Shown piece after piece: positions 42,822-53,759 of a DNA stretch of 64,000 nucleotides (position 1 is the first letter of the stretch; each line of letters begins with the position of its first letter). The DNA comes from Ciceribacter thiooxidans (GTDB taxonomy: Bacteria > Pseudomonadota > Alphaproteobacteria > Rhizobiales > Rhizobiaceae). The notes under the pieces are model-generated. The model was not told where the DNA came from and did not search any database. It was given only the letters and a program-made list of their open reading frames with translations. Location of the stretch: the NCBI RefSeq assembly GCF_014126615.1, contig NZ_CP059896.1, positions 1,064,501-1,128,500 of the forward strand. The letters run 5' to 3'. A program made the translations under genes and the position numbers.

Positions 42822-44566
42822 TGTCTTTCCTCTCACGCATCATGCTCTTGAAAAGCCAGGCGCATTTCGCGACCGGCGGCGAACGCGCCGTCGTCGGCAC
42901 GACCGTCGCCATCAAGGGGACCGGGAAACGCAAGTCGGAACTCGCCCGCAAGCGCGTCGGCCTGATGATCGCCGGTTTCGTCGTCGCCTACGGCGTTATC
43001 GGCGGGCGGCTCGTCCAGTACGGCTACGCACATCCCGAGACGGTCTCCAGCATCATGCCGGCGGACCGGCTGATGGCGTCGCGTCCCGACATCCTCGACC
43101 GCAACGGCGAGGTGCTGGCGACCGATATCCGCACGGTGTCGCTGTTTGCCGAACCGCACAAGATCGTCGACCCCGACGAGGCGGTCGAGAAGCTCTCGAC
43201 GGTGCTGAACGACCTCGACATCAAGGGGACCTACAAGAAGCTCTCCTCCAATTCCCGTTTCCAGTGGCTGCGTCGCCAGCTCACGCCGAAGCAGCAAAGC
43301 CAAATCCTGGCGCTTGGCATTCCGGGCATCGGCTTCCGTCCGGAAAAGCGGCGCTTCTACCCCGGCGGCAGCACGGCCTCGCACATCGTCGGCTATGTCA
43401 ACATCGACAACCGCGGCATGGCCGGCATGGAGCGCTACATCGACAACCAGGGGCTGGCCGACCTCACCGCGCTCGGCATGACCACCGACACGCCGCTCGA
43501 ACCGGTTCGCCTGTCGATCGACCTTCGCGTGCAGAACATCGTGCATGACGTGGTGGTCGACGCGGTGAAGAAGTTCGAAGCGCTCGGCGCCGGCGGCGTC
43601 GTTCTCGACGTCCATACCGGAGAAGTCCTGGCGATGGTCTCGGTCCCGGACTTCGATCCCAACAATCCGGCGGCGAGCGCGCAGGAAGGCTGGCTCAACC
43701 GCATGTCGAACGGCACGTTCGAAATGGGGTCGACCTTCAAGTCCTTCACGCTGGCCATGGGCCTCGATTCGGGCAAGGTGAAGCTCTCCGACACCTTCGA
43801 CGCCCGTTACCCGATCCGCATCGGCCGCTATACGATCAAGGACTTCCACGGCAAGAACCGCATCCTGAGCGTGCCCGAGATCTTCCAGTATTCCTCGAAC
43901 ATCGGCACTGCCAAGATCGCCGACACGGTGGGCACGGAAGGGCACAAGGCGTTCCTGGAGCGTTTGGGCCTTACGACGCGCATGCAGACCGAACTGCCGG
44001 AGGTCGCGACCCCGAGCCAGCCGCGGGAATGGAAGAAGATCAACTCGATCACCATCTCCTTCGGTCACGGGGTTTCGACGACGCCGCTGCAGACTGCCGT
44101 CGCCGGCGTCGCGCTGATGAACGGCGGCAAGCTCATTGAGCCGACTTTCCTGCCGCGGACGCGGGAGCAGGCGGACCAGGTAGCCCAGCAGGTCCTCCGT
44201 CCGTCGACCAGCGACGACATGCGCTACCTGTTCGAGGTGAACGGTATCAAGGGCTCCGGCAAGAAGGCCCGCGTCGAAGGCTTCAACGTCGGCGGCAAGA
44301 CCGGCACCGCGGACAAGGTGGTCAACGGCCGTTATGTCAGCGACAAGAACTTCAACGCCTTCCTCGCCGCCTTCCCGATCGACAATCCGCAGTATGTCGT
44401 GCTCACCGTCATCGACGAGCCGAGAACGGACAAGGGCAATGGCGCGGCGCTCGCCGGTAACTCGGCCGCTCCGATGGTGGCGGACATCATTCGCAGAAGC
44501 GCCGCAATTCTCGGTGTAGAACCCAAATTCGGAGAAGACGGCTCGGCGCTGCTCGTCTCTTATTAG
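42821..44566 (+). CDS. ftsI: division-specific transpeptidase FtsI (PBP3)
   Basis: The 581-residue protein has a short cytoplasmic tail, one membrane helix (about 48-66, RVGLMIAGFVVAYGVIGGRL), a dimerisation domain (RPDILDRNGEVLATDIRTVS near 88) and the transpeptidase domain. Active-site motifs are GSTFKSFT near 306 (nucleophile S-x-x-K), YSSNIGTAKIAD near 356 (S-x-N) and GGKTGTADKV near 490 (K-T-G). It cross-links septal peptidoglycan together with FtsW and is a beta-lactam target. Translation is coupled to ftsL. Confidence 0.96.
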   Translation: MSFLSRIMLLKSQAHFATGGERAVVGTTVAIKGTGKRKSELARKRVGLMIAGFVVAYGVIGGRLVQYGYAHPETVSSIMPADRLMASRPDILDRNGEVLATDIRTVSLFAEPHKIVDPDEAVEKLSTVLNDLDIKGTYKKLSSNSRFQWLRRQLTPKQQSQILALGIPGIGFRPEKRRFYPGGSTASHIVGYVNIDNRGMAGMERYIDNQGLADLTALGMTTDTPLEPVRLSIDLRVQNIVHDVVVDAVKKFEALGAGGVVLDVHTGEVLAMVSVPDFDPNNPAASAQEGWLNRMSNGTFEMGSTFKSFTLAMGLDSGKVKLSDTFDARYPIRIGRYTIKDFHGKNRILSVPEIFQYSSNIGTAKIADTVGTEGHKAFLERLGLTTRMQTELPEVATPSQPREWKKINSITISFGHGVSTTPLQTAVAGVALMNGGKLIEPTFLPRTREQADQVAQQVLRPSTSDDMRYLFEVNGIKGSGKKARVEGFNVGGKTGTADKVVNGRYVSDKNFNAFLAAFPIDNPQYVVLTVIDEPRTDKGNGAALAGNSAAPMVADIIRRSAAILGVEPKFGEDGSALLVSY

Positions 44567-44632
44567 AGAAATGCTCGAACTATGCAGGCGATTCGCGAGC
44601 GGATCGCCTGTTCTGCAAGGAAACGAAAATAC

Positions 44633-46093
44633 ATGCGACTGCGCGATCTGGCCGATGACGAGTTTGGAACGCTGAAAGGACAGCTTGACGGCGAGGTCGG
44701 TGATCTCGCGATAACGGGTATTTCCGCCGACAGCCGCAAGATCGCCCCCGGAATGTTGTTCGTGGCCGTCGCCGGGACGAAGGCCGACGGTGCCGCCTAC
44801 GCCGCCGATGCGGTGGCACGTGGCGCAGCCGCGGTCGTGGCAGGTCATGCCGTCGAGGCGAGTGTTCCGGTCTTTACCGTTGCCAATCCGCGCCGCTTCC
44901 TGGCGCTGGCGGCCGCGCGCTTCTACGGTGCGCAGCCGGCGACGATGGTCGCCGTCACCGGCACGGCCGGCAAGACCTCGGTTGCCTCGTTCACCCGGCA
45001 GATCTGGGCCGAAGCGGGCCATCCGGCGGCGCAGATCGGCACCACCGGCGTCGTCTCGCCGTCGCGCAACGACTACGGCTCTCTCACCACCCCCGATCCG
45101 GTCGCGCTGCACAAGCTGCTCGCCGAACTTGCGGCGGAAGGCGTGACCCATGCCGCGATGGAAGCTTCCAGCCACGGCCTCGATCAGTGCCGCCTCGACG
45201 GTGTCCGGCTTTCGGCCGCCGCCTTCACCAATCTCGGCCGCGACCACATGGACTACCATCCGACGGTCGAGGAATACATGGCCGCCAAGATGCGGCTCTT
45301 CGATACCCTGTTGCCCAAGGGTTCCCCGGCGGTGATCTTCGCCGACGATCCGTGGTCGGCCGAGGCGATCCGCGTTGCGCGTGCCGCCGGGCACGACGTG
45401 CGCACGGTTGGACGCAACGGCGATTTCCTGGCGCTGAAGCGCGTCGAGCACCTTCGTCACAAGCAGGTGGCCGAGGTGCATTTCGGCGACGAAATCCACG
45501 AGGTCCATATCCCGCTGGCCGGCGATTTCCAGGTCGCCAACGCGCTCGTCGCTGCGGGTCTTGCGATCTCCACCGGCGTTCCGGTTGCGACCGCGATGAG
45601 GGCGCTGGAAAAGCTCCAGGGCGCTGCCGGCCGTCTCGAACTCGTCGCGCATACCGCCGACGGGGCGCTCGCCTATGTCGACTACGCCCACAAGCCGGAT
45701 GCGCTCGAAAACGTCCTCAACTCTGTCCGTCCGTTCACCACCGGGCGCGTTATCGTCGTCTTCGGCTGCGGCGGCGACCGCGACCGCGGCAAACGCCCGA
45801 TCATGGGCGAGATCGCCTGCCGGCTCGCCGACGTGGTGATCGTGACCGACGACAATCCGCGCTCGGAGGTCGCCTCCGAAATCCGCGCGGAGATCATGGC
45901 CGCCGCATCCTCGGCAACCGAGATCGGCGACCGCGCCGCGGCGATCCGCCATGCGGTTTCGCTGCTGGCTTCCGGCGACACCCTGATCGTCGCGGGCAAG
46001 GGGCATGAGGAAGGACAGACGGTCGGCGACGTGACGCTGCCGTTCTCCGATCATGCCGAACTGCGCAAGGCACTGGAGGAGCTTGAACATTGA
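44633..46093 (+). CDS. murE: UDP-MurNAc-L-Ala-D-Glu:meso-diaminopimelate ligase
   Basis: The 486-residue Mur ligase adds the third stem-peptide residue in the cytoplasm. The ATP loop is [20 protein letters not shown] near residue 108, where the usual Asn of TGTNGKT is Ala. [18 protein letters not shown] (about 180), [12 protein letters not shown] near 200 and [11 protein letters not shown] near 400 follow. DNPR is the specificity motif for meso-diaminopimelate, so the wall is DAP type. The ATG at 44633 (AAGGAAA upstream) is preferred over 44582 by family N-terminus. It overlaps murF by four bases. Confidence 0.96.
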   Translation: MRLRDLADDEFGTLKGQLDGEVGDLAITGISADSRKIAPGMLFVAVAGTKADGAAYAADAVARGAAAVVAGHAVEASVPVFTVANPRRFLALAAARFYGAQPATMVAVTGTAGKTSVASFTRQIWAEAGHPAAQIGTTGVVSPSRNDYGSLTTPDPVALHKLLAELAAEGVTHAAMEASSHGLDQCRLDGVRLSAAAFTNLGRDHMDYHPTVEEYMAAKMRLFDTLLPKGSPAVIFADDPWSAEAIRVARAAGHDVRTVGRNGDFLALKRVEHLRHKQVAEVHFGDEIHEVHIPLAGDFQVANALVAAGLAISTGVPVATAMRALEKLQGAAGRLELVAHTADGALAYVDYAHKPDALENVLNSVRPFTTGRVIVVFGCGGDRDRGKRPIMGEIACRLADVVIVTDDNPRSEVASEIRAEIMAAASSATEIGDRAAAIRHAVSLLASGDTLIVAGKGHEEGQTVGDVTLPFSDHAELRKALEELEH

Positions 46094-47523
46094 CATTTCT
46101 CTGGACGACGGACGAGATGATCGAGGTGATGGCGGGCCGGCCGTTCGGCACGCCGCCCGAAGGGATCTCGGGCATCTCGATCGACAGTCGCACGATCACC
46201 GCCGGCGAGGCCTTCTTCGCCATCAAGGGTGACCGCGTCGACGGACACGATTTCGCGAGCCTCGCCGTCGCCAACGGTGCTTCCCTGCTCGTCGTCGCCG
46301 AGGCGAAGCTTCCGGCGCTCGGGCGCGTCACCGTTCCGATGATCGTCGTCGAGGACGTGTTGGCGGCGCTGGAAAAGCTTGCTGTTGCCGCACGCGACCG
46401 TTCGTCCGCGAAGATCATCGCCGTCACCGGCTCGGTCGGCAAGACGACGACCAAGGAGATGCTGCGCAGGGCGCTTGAACCCTCGGGCAAGGTGCATGCG
46501 GCCGTCGCCTCGTTCAACAATCACTGGGGCGTGCCGCTGACGCTTGCCCGCATGCCGGCGGATACCGAATTCGGCGTGTTCGAGATCGGCATGAACCATC
46601 CGGGCGAAATCCGCCCTCTGGTGCAGCTCGTGCGCCCGCATGTGGCGATCGTCACCACGATCGCCGCCGCCCATCTCGGCAATTTCGCGAGCCTCGAGGA
46701 GATCGCTGCCGCCAAGGCCGAAATCTTCGAGGGCGTCGAGCCCGGCGGGCATGTGCTGCTCAATCGCGACAACGCGCAGTTCGGCTTTCTCGAAAGGGCG
46801 GCGCAGGAGGCGGGCGTCGAAAACGTCCACAGCTTCGGCCAGCACGCCAAGGCTGAGTTCCGCCTGGCGGAGTTCGACGGTGCGGCGGAAAGCTCGACGC
46901 TCTGGGTTTCCTTCGGTGGTGAAACGCGGGAGGTCGTCATCGGCGCACCCGGCCGTCACATCGCCGAGAACGCCGTTGCGGTGCTCGGTGCCGTATCGCT
47001 GGTCGGTGCCGACGTGGATGCCGCGGCGGACGCCTTCGGCTCGCTGTCCGCGGTCAAGGGACGCGGCGAGCGGCATCTGCTGAAGGCCGGCAACGGCAGG
47101 TTCACGCTGATCGACGAGAGCTACAACGCCAATCCGGCCTCGATGCGCGCGGCGATTGCCGTGCTCGCGGCGGCTCATCCGTCGGGCGACGGCCGGCGGA
47201 TCGCCGTTATCGGCGACATGCTGGAGATGGGCGAGTTTTCGGCGAAGGTTCACGCCGAGCTCGCCGGGCCGCTGCTTGCCGCCGGGATCGAGCATGTCTG
47301 GCTCGCCGGTCCGGAAATGGCGTCACTTCGCGATGCGCTTCCGGAGAGCGTCCAGGTGGAATACCGCGAGACGACCGCGGAGCTTGCCGATTTCGTGGTG
47401 GCGAACGTCCGCCCCGGCGACGTGCTCATGGTCAAGTCCTCGCTCGGCACCGGTTTCGGAAAGATCGTCGCGGCCTTGCTTGACAATTATCAGACGGTCG
47501 CCGACATCGGGCGCCGCGATTAA
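46090..47523 (+). CDS. murF: UDP-MurNAc-tripeptide:D-alanyl-D-alanine ligase
   Basis: The 477-residue enzyme adds D-Ala-D-Ala to complete the UDP-MurNAc-pentapeptide. It has [19 protein letters not shown] (residues 31-49), the ATP loop [20 protein letters not shown] near 110, [15 protein letters not shown] near 140, [20 protein letters not shown] near 158 and [17 protein letters not shown] near 340. It starts with TTG at 46090, overlapping the murE stop as TTGA, with GGAGGAG eight bases upstream; no ATG fits, so a weak start with coupled translation is likely. Confidence 0.96.
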   Translation: MTFLWTTDEMIEVMAGRPFGTPPEGISGISIDSRTITAGEAFFAIKGDRVDGHDFASLAVANGASLLVVAEAKLPALGRVTVPMIVVEDVLAALEKLAVAARDRSSAKIIAVTGSVGKTTTKEMLRRALEPSGKVHAAVASFNNHWGVPLTLARMPADTEFGVFEIGMNHPGEIRPLVQLVRPHVAIVTTIAAAHLGNFASLEEIAAAKAEIFEGVEPGGHVLLNRDNAQFGFLERAAQEAGVENVHSFGQHAKAEFRLAEFDGAAESSTLWVSFGGETREVVIGAPGRHIAENAVAVLGAVSLVGADVDAAADAFGSLSAVKGRGERHLLKAGNGRFTLIDESYNANPASMRAAIAVLAAAHPSGDGRRIAVIGDMLEMGEFSAKVHAELAGPLLAAGIEHVWLAGPEMASLRDALPESVQVEYRETTAELADFVVANVRPGDVLMVKSSLGTGFGKIVAALLDNYQTVADIGRRD

Positions 47524-47548
47524 TTCTGGGGTTTCGGAAAGGGCTCTT

Positions 47549-48649
47549 ATGCTGATCTGGCTTGTGGAACTGGAAGACCATCTGCAATTTTTCAATCTCT
47601 TCCGCTACATCACGTTCCGCACCGGTGCTGCCTTGTTCACCTCGGCACTGATCGTCTTCCTGTTCGGGCCGGCGATGATCGCCTCCTTGCGCATCCGCCA
47701 GGGCAGGGGACAGCCGATCCGTGCCGACGGACCGCAGACCCATTTCAAGAAGGCGGGTACGCCGACGATGGGCGGGTTGATGATCCTTGCCGGGATCGTC
47801 GTCTCGTCGTTGCTCTGGGCCGACCTTTCGAGCGTCTACGTCGTCTCGACGCTTCTCGTCACGCTCGGCTTCGGCGCCATCGGCTTCTACGACGACTACC
47901 TGAAGGTGACGAAGCAGACGGAGAAGGGCTTTTCCGGCAAGGCGCGCCTCGGCATCGAATTCGTCATCGCCGGTATCGCCGTCTATTTCATGATGAACAC
48001 GGCGCTGACCTCCGGCTCGCAGGGCTCGACCTTGGGTTCCTCGGTCGCCTTTCCGTTCTTCAAGGATTTCCTGATCAACCTCGGCATCTTCTTCGTGCTC
48101 TTCGGCGGCTTCGTCATCGTCGCCGCCGGGAACGCCGTCAACCTGACCGATGGCCTCGACGGGCTGGCGATCGTGCCGGTGATGATCGCCGCGGCGTCCT
48201 TCGGCATTATCGCCTACTTGACCGGTAACGCGGTCTTCTCGAACTACCTGCAGATCAATTTCGTGCCGGGCACCGGCGAGCTTGCCGTCGTTCTCGGCGC
48301 CGTCATCGGCGCCGGCCTCGGCTTCCTCTGGTTCAACGCCCCGCCGGCGGCGATCTTCATGGGCGACACCGGCTCGCTCGCGCTCGGCGGCCTCATCGGC
48401 ACCGTTGCCGTCGCCACCAAGCACGAGATCGTCATGGCGATCATCGGCGGCCTCTTCGTCGCCGAAACGCTGTCGGTCATCATCCAGGTCGGCTACTTCA
48501 AGATGACCGGCCGGCGCGTCTTCCTGATGGCGCCGATCCACCACCACTTCGAGAAACTCGGCTGGACCGAGAGCCAGGTCGTGATCCGCTTCTGGATCAT
48601 CGCCGTCGGGCTCGCCATGCTCGGCCTCTCGACCCTCAAACTCCGGTGA
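47549..48649 (+). CDS. mraY: phospho-N-acetylmuramoyl-pentapeptide-transferase
   Basis: The 366-residue integral membrane enzyme transfers phospho-MurNAc-pentapeptide to undecaprenyl phosphate, giving lipid I. It has ten hydrophobic segments and the family motifs [15 protein letters not shown] (about 67), [13 protein letters not shown] near 111 (Asp-Asp), [13 protein letters not shown] near 195, [15 protein letters not shown] near 270 and [15 protein letters not shown] near 330 (His triplet). The ATG at 47549 follows GGAAAGGG at five bases. Confidence 0.97.
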   Translation: MLIWLVELEDHLQFFNLFRYITFRTGAALFTSALIVFLFGPAMIASLRIRQGRGQPIRADGPQTHFKKAGTPTMGGLMILAGIVVSSLLWADLSSVYVVSTLLVTLGFGAIGFYDDYLKVTKQTEKGFSGKARLGIEFVIAGIAVYFMMNTALTSGSQGSTLGSSVAFPFFKDFLINLGIFFVLFGGFVIVAAGNAVNLTDGLDGLAIVPVMIAAASFGIIAYLTGNAVFSNYLQINFVPGTGELAVVLGAVIGAGLGFLWFNAPPAAIFMGDTGSLALGGLIGTVAVATKHEIVMAIIGGLFVAETLSVIIQVGYFKMTGRRVFLMAPIHHHFEKLGWTESQVVIRFWIIAVGLAMLGLSTLKLR

Positions 48650-48656
48650 GGGGGCG

Positions 48657-50066
48657 ATGATCCCGGTCACCACATTCAGAGGCAGGAAGGTCGCACTCTT
48701 CGGTCTCGGCGGGTCGGGGCTCGCGACCGCGCAGGCGCTGATTGCCGGCGGGACCGAGATCGTCGCCTGGGACGACAATCCCGACAGCGTGGCGAAAGCC
48801 GCAGTCGAAGGCGTCGCGACACAGGACCTGCATGACGCCGACTGGAGCACCTTTGCCGCCTTCGTGCTGTCGCCGGGCGTACCGCTCACCCATCCGAAAC
48901 CGCACTGGACAGTGGGGCTGGCGCGTGCCGCCGGCGTCGAAGTGATCGGCGACGTCGAGCTCTTCGTGCGCGAGCGCAGGGCGCACGCGCCGGACTGCCC
49001 GTTCATCGCCATTACCGGCACCAACGGCAAGTCGACCACCACGGCACTGATCGCCCATATCCTTTCGGCGAGCGGCCGGGACACCCAGCTCGGCGGCAAT
49101 ATCGGCCGGGCGGTGCTCACCCTCGACCCGCCGAAAGCCGGACGTTATTTCGTTGTCGAGTGCTCCTCCTACCAGATCGATCTCGCTCCGACGATCGATC
49201 CGACCGCCGGCATCCTGCTCAACGTGACACCGGACCATCTCGACCGGCATGGCACGATCCAGCATTATGCCGACGTCAAGGAACGGCTCGTCGCCGGCAG
49301 CGATACGGCGGTGATCGGCGTCGACGACAGCTATTGCGAGCTGATCGCCGATCGCGTCGAGCGCGCCGGCACGAGGGTCGTGCGGATTTCGAAGCGGCAA
49401 CCGCTTGCAGATGGTTTCTACAATGACGGCCACCGGATCATCGAGGCGCATGGCGGCGCGAACGCAGTCGTCGCCGATCTCAACGGCATCCAGACGCTGC
49501 GCGGCAGCCACAACGCCCAGAACGCCGCGGCGGCGATCGCTGCCTGTCTCGCCGTCGGCGTCTCCCCCGACGAGATCCGGGCGGGGCTCCGGTCCTTTTC
49601 AGGCCTCAAGCATCGCATGCAGCCCGTCGGCCGACGCGGCGAGGTCGTCTTCGTCAACGACAGCAAGGCAACCAATGCGGAAGCGGCCGCACCTGCGCTT
49701 TCCAGCTACGACCGCATTTACTGGATCGCCGGCGGCCTGCCCAAGGAAGGCGGGATCGCGAGTCTCGCGCCGCTCTTTCCGCGTATCGCCAAGGCCTACC
49801 TGATCGGTGAGGCGGCGTCGGCCTTTGCCGCGACCCTCGGCGAGGCGGTTCCTTATGAAATTTCCGGCACACTCGAACGGGCGGTCGCCCACGCAGCCGC
49901 CGATGCGGCGGCGGACGGCCAGCCTGTGGCGGTGATGCTTTCCCCGGCTTGCGCAAGCTTCGACCAGTACAAGAACTTCGAGGTCCGCGGCGACGCCTTC
50001 GTTCGCCACGTCGCGGCGCTCGAAGGGATCGAAATGCTGATCGACGCTCCTGAAGGAGGCAACTGA
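48657..50066 (+). CDS. murD: UDP-MurNAc-L-alanine:D-glutamate ligase
   Basis: The 469-residue cytosolic Mur ligase adds D-Glu. The N-terminal Rossmann part has [20 protein letters not shown] (residues 11-30). The ATP loop is [19 protein letters not shown] near 118. [20 protein letters not shown] near 170 with [11 protein letters not shown], and [19 protein letters not shown] near 330, are characteristic. A GAGGGGG just before ATG 48657 is a strong SD. The gene ends one base before ftsW. Confidence 0.97.
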   Translation: MIPVTTFRGRKVALFGLGGSGLATAQALIAGGTEIVAWDDNPDSVAKAAVEGVATQDLHDADWSTFAAFVLSPGVPLTHPKPHWTVGLARAAGVEVIGDVELFVRERRAHAPDCPFIAITGTNGKSTTTALIAHILSASGRDTQLGGNIGRAVLTLDPPKAGRYFVVECSSYQIDLAPTIDPTAGILLNVTPDHLDRHGTIQHYADVKERLVAGSDTAVIGVDDSYCELIADRVERAGTRVVRISKRQPLADGFYNDGHRIIEAHGGANAVVADLNGIQTLRGSHNAQNAAAAIAACLAVGVSPDEIRAGLRSFSGLKHRMQPVGRRGEVVFVNDSKATNAEAAAPALSSYDRIYWIAGGLPKEGGIASLAPLFPRIAKAYLIGEAASAFAATLGEAVPYEISGTLERAVAHAAADAAADGQPVAVMLSPACASFDQYKNFEVRGDAFVRHVAALEGIEMLIDAPEGGN

Positions 50067-50067
50067 C

Positions 50068-51222
50068 ATGGTGAGCCGCGTTGAGAGGGGGCCTGTGGCC
50101 GAGTGGTTCTGGACCATAGACCGTCTGTTCCTTGTGACATTCGTCCTGCTGATGGGCATCGGCTTCATGCTCTCCTTCGCGGCCTCGCCCGCGGTCGCCG
50201 AGCGGCTCGGGCTCGACAGCTTCCATTTCGTCAAGCGCCACGCCGCCTTCATGCTGCCGGCGCTCGGCGTCATGCTCGGCCTTTCATTCCTCACGCCCCG
50301 GCAGGTGCGGCGGACCGCGATCGTCATTCTCGCGGTTTCGCTGCTCATGATGGTGCTGGCGCTGTTCTTCGGCATCGAGGTCAAGGGGGCGCGGCGCTGG
50401 GTGACGCTCGCCGGCATCTCGATCCAGCCGTCGGAGTTCATGAAGCCCGCCTTCGTCGTGGTCTGCGCCTGGCTTTTCGCCGAGCATGCCCGCCAGCCGG
50501 AAATCCCGGGCAATTTCTTCGCGATCATCCTCTTCGGCATGGTCGCCGCCCTGCTGATCGCCCAGCCGGACCTCGGCCAGACGATCCTGACCTCCGTCGT
50601 CTGGGGCGGGATGTTCTTCATGGCTGGCATGCCATGGCTCTGGATCATGGTGCTCGGCGGGCTCGGCGGCGCTGGCCTCGTCGGCGCCTATGTGACGTTG
50701 CCGCACGTCGCCGGCCGTATCGACCGCTTCCTGACGGGCGAGGGCGACACCTTCCAGGTCGATACCGCACGCGAGGCGATCATCCGTGGCGACTGGTTCG
50801 GACAGGGACCGGGCGAGGGGCTGGTCAAGCGGATCATTCCCGACAGCCACACCGACTTCATCTTCTCGGTGGCGGCGGAGGAGTTCGGCATCATCTTCTG
50901 CATCGTTCTCGTCTCGATCTTCGCGTTTCTCGTGCTGCGCGGCCTCAACCACGCCTTCAAGGAGCGCAACGACTTCAACCGGTTCGCGGTTGCGGGCCTC
51001 GTGCTGCAGATTGGTGTCCAGTCGCTGATCAACATCGGCGTCAATCTCGAGCTCCTGCCGGCGAAGGGCATGACGCTGCCGCTGATCTCTTACGGCGGAT
51101 CTTCGATGATCGCGATCTGCGTGACGGCCGGATTCATCCTGGCGCTCACGCGCCGGCGGCCGGAGAAGCGTGCGCAGGAGCGGAGCCTGTTCCGCTCCGC
51201 GCACGGCGTCCCGGCGGAGTAA
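50068..51222 (+). CDS. ftsW: septal peptidoglycan glycosyltransferase FtsW
   Basis: The 384-residue SEDS-family membrane protein has about ten helices. It has FFGIEVKGARRWVTLAGISI (in the family loop near residue 98), IQPSEFMKPAFVVV near 115, LLIAQPDLGQTILTSVVWGG near 160 with the catalytic Asp, FGQGPGEGLVKRIIPDSHTD (about 245-265), and LPLISYGGSSMIAICVTAGF near 335. It polymerises lipid II at the septum with FtsI. Its gene order between murD and murG is the standard dcw arrangement. Confidence 0.96.
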   Translation: MVSRVERGPVAEWFWTIDRLFLVTFVLLMGIGFMLSFAASPAVAERLGLDSFHFVKRHAAFMLPALGVMLGLSFLTPRQVRRTAIVILAVSLLMMVLALFFGIEVKGARRWVTLAGISIQPSEFMKPAFVVVCAWLFAEHARQPEIPGNFFAIILFGMVAALLIAQPDLGQTILTSVVWGGMFFMAGMPWLWIMVLGGLGGAGLVGAYVTLPHVAGRIDRFLTGEGDTFQVDTAREAIIRGDWFGQGPGEGLVKRIIPDSHTDFIFSVAAEEFGIIFCIVLVSIFAFLVLRGLNHAFKERNDFNRFAVAGLVLQIGVQSLINIGVNLELLPAKGMTLPLISYGGSSMIAICVTAGFILALTRRRPEKRAQERSLFRSAHGVPAE

Positions 51223-51228
51223 ATCGCA

Positions 51229-52347
51229 ATGGCAAAAGGCCTCATTCTTCTCGCCGCCGGTGGAACCGGCGGGCACCTCTTTCCGGCCGAAGCGCTCAGC
51301 CACTCGCTGGTGGATCGCGGCTATACGGTCCATCTCGTGACCGACAACCGGGCCGAGCGCTATGCCGGCATGTTCCCCGCCGAGATCATCCACACCGTGC
51401 CGTCCGCCACGATCGGCTCGAAGAGCCCGGTCGCTGTCGCGCGGGCGCTGCTGACGCTTTGGCGCGGATATCGTGCCGCGCGGCGGCTGATCCGCGAGCT
51501 GAAGCCGCTCGCCGTCATCGGTTTCGGCGGCTATCCGACCCTGCCGCCGGTGATGGCGGCCGTCCGTCTCGGCGTGCCGACCGCGGTCCACGAACAGAAT
51601 GCCGTAATGGGCCGCGCCAACAAGGTACTCGCAAGCCGGGTGACTGCGATCGCCGGCGGCTTCCTGCCGGAAGGCGGCGCATACTCGGAAAAGACCACCG
51701 TTACTGGAAATCCGGTGCGGCCGGCGGTCGTCGCCGCGTCGAACGTCCCCTATGCGGCCTCACGGGAAGGCCAGCCCTTCCGCCTCGTCGTCTTCGGCGG
51801 TAGCCAGGGTGCGCAGTTCTTCTCCTCCGCAGTGCCGGACGCCGTAGCACTCCTCGAAGAGCCCCTGCGGCACCGGCTGACCGTGACCCAGCAGGCGCGG
51901 CCGGAGGATGCCGAGCAGGTGACGGCGCGTTACCGCGCGCTTGGCATCACCGCGGACGTCTCGCCCTTCTTCACCGATATGGCGGCCCGCATTGCTGCCG
52001 CCCATCTCGTCGTCTGCCGTTCCGGCGCCTCGACGGTTTCGGAACTCTCGATCATCGGTCGTCCCTCGATCCTCGTGCCTTATCCTTACGCACTCGACCA
52101 CGATCAGTCGGCAAATGCCGCAGCACTCGCGGCGAATGGCGGTGCCGAAGTCATCCAGCAGAAGGACCTCTCCGTCGAGCGGCTCGCCGGTCTTCTGAGG
52201 GCCGCGATGAGCGAACCGGAGCGCCTTTCCGAAACGGCTGCGGCCGCCCGCAGATCTGGCATGCCTGATGCATCGAACTTGCTTGCCGATCTCGTAGAGG
52301 CTATTGCCGGCGGTAAGCGAGCGCATGTGAAGGGAGCCAAATCATGA
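51229..52347 (+). CDS. murG: UDP-GlcNAc:lipid I N-acetylglucosaminyltransferase
   Basis: The 372-residue peripheral membrane GT28 enzyme makes lipid II. N-terminal [20 protein letters not shown] (residues 4-23) holds the donor/acceptor glycine loop. [20 protein letters not shown] near 96, [18 protein letters not shown] near 120, [11 protein letters not shown] near 187 and [13 protein letters not shown] near 263 (UDP-GlcNAc site) are diagnostic. [21 protein letters not shown] near 285 also fits. It overlaps murC by ATGA. Confidence 0.97.
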   Translation: MAKGLILLAAGGTGGHLFPAEALSHSLVDRGYTVHLVTDNRAERYAGMFPAEIIHTVPSATIGSKSPVAVARALLTLWRGYRAARRLIRELKPLAVIGFGGYPTLPPVMAAVRLGVPTAVHEQNAVMGRANKVLASRVTAIAGGFLPEGGAYSEKTTVTGNPVRPAVVAASNVPYAASREGQPFRLVVFGGSQGAQFFSSAVPDAVALLEEPLRHRLTVTQQARPEDAEQVTARYRALGITADVSPFFTDMAARIAAAHLVVCRSGASTVSELSIIGRPSILVPYPYALDHDQSANAAALAANGGAEVIQQKDLSVERLAGLLRAAMSEPERLSETAAAARRSGMPDASNLLADLVEAIAGGKRAHVKGAKS

Positions 52348-53759
52348 AAATGCCGACGACAATCGGCCTGGTCCATTTCATTGGCATCGGTGGGATCGGC
52401 ATGAGCGGTATCGCCGAGGTGCTGCACAATCTCGGCCATCGCGTGCAGGGGTCCGACCAGAGCGACGGAGCCAATGTCCAGCGCCTGCGGGCCAAGGGCA
52501 TCGAGGTGTTCGTCGGCCACAAGGCGGAAAACCTCGGCGATGCGGAAGTCGTGGTCGTCTCGACGGCGATCAAGAAGGACAATCCGGAACTGGTCGCGGC
52601 GCGCGAAAAGCTGCTGCCGGTCGTGCGCCGCGCAGAAATGCTCGCCGAACTCATGCGCTTCCGCAACGCGATCGCCATCGGTGGCACCCACGGCAAGACG
52701 ACGACGACCTCGATGGTCGGCGCGCTGCTGGAAGCGGGCGGTCTCGATCCGACCGTCATCAACGGCGGCATCATCAACGCGTACGGCACCAATGCCCGCA
52801 TGGGCGAGGGCGAGTGGATGGTGGTCGAGGCCGACGAATCGGACGGCACCTTCCTGAAGCTGCCGGCGGAAGTGGCGATCGTCACCAATATTGATCCCGA
52901 GCACCTCGACCACTACGGCAATTTCGACGCGGTGCGGGCGGCCTTCCGCCAGTTCGTGGAGAACGTGCCCTTCTACGGCTTCGGCGTAATGTGCCTCGAT
53001 CATCCGGAAGTGCAGGCGCTCGTCGGCAAGATCGAGGATCGCAAGGTCATCACCTACGGCGCGAACCCGCAGGCCGATGTCCGCTTCTCCAACGTCCGGC
53101 TCGAGGGAACGCACTCGACCTTCGACGTCGAGATCCGCCGGCGGCGCACGGGCCGCGTCTTCTCCTTCAAGGACCTGACGCTGCCGATGCCCGGCCGTCA
53201 CAACATTTCGAACGCCTGCGCGGCGATCGCCGTCGCCAACCGGCTCGACATTCCCGAAGAGGCGATTCGCAAGGGACTTTCGGGCTTTTCGGGCGTCAAG
53301 CGGCGCTTCACGCTGACTGGCACCTGGAACGGCGTTTCGGTCTTCGACGACTACGGCCATCACCCGGTCGAGATCAAGGCCGCGCTGAAGGCGGCGCGCG
53401 AGGCGTGCAGCGGGCGGGTCATTGCGATCCACCAGCCCCATCGCTATACCCGTCTTTCGAGCCTCTTCGAGGATTTCGCCAACTGCTTCAACGATGCCGA
53501 CTGCATCATGCTGGCGCCGGTCTATGCGGCGGGCGAGGACCCGATCGAAGGGGTGAACGCCGAGGCGCTGGTCTCTCGCATCAAGGCGAGTGGGCACCGT
53601 GACGCGCGCTATCTGCCGGGACCGGAAGATCTCGCGCCGATCGTCGCCGAACTGGCCAAACCCGGTGATTTCGTCGTGCTCCTCGGAGCCGGCAACATTA
53701 CCCAGTGGGCTGCCGCCCTGCCCAGGGAACTGGAAGCGATTTCGGAAGGTCGGAAATGA
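52344..53759 (+). CDS. murC: UDP-MurNAc:L-alanine ligase
   Basis: The 471-residue Mur ligase starts the stem peptide. [20 protein letters not shown] (residues 12-31) is the N-terminal nucleotide motif. [20 protein letters not shown] near 112 is the ATP loop, where the usual TGTHGKT starts with [18 protein letters not shown] near 160, [14 protein letters not shown] near 182 and [16 protein letters not shown] near 332 are typical. It is translationally coupled to murG upstream and murB downstream by ATGA overlaps. Confidence 0.97.
   Translation: MKMPTTIGLVHFIGIGGIGMSGIAEVLHNLGHRVQGSDQSDGANVQRLRAKGIEVFVGHKAENLGDAEVVVVSTAIKKDNPELVAAREKLLPVVRRAEMLAELMRFRNAIAIGGTHGKTTTTSMVGALLEAGGLDPTVINGGIINAYGTNARMGEGEWMVVEADESDGTFLKLPAEVAIVTNIDPEHLDHYGNFDAVRAAFRQFVENVPFYGFGVMCLDHPEVQALVGKIEDRKVITYGANPQADVRFSNVRLEGTHSTFDVEIRRRRTGRVFSFKDLTLPMPGRHNISNACAAIAVANRLDIPEEAIRKGLSGFSGVKRRFTLTGTWNGVSVFDDYGHHPVEIKAALKAAREACSGRVIAIHQPHRYTRLSSLFEDFANCFNDADCIMLAPVYAAGEDPIEGVNAEALVSRIKASGHRDARYLPGPEDLAPIVAELAKPGDFVVLLGAGNITQWAAALPRELEAISEGRK

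Noticed and set aside
42833..46096. 1087-codon reverse-strand frame opposite ftsI and murE
   Set aside because: Long antisense frames are common in GC-rich DNA. The forward strand encodes two complete, motif-rich enzymes with SDs.
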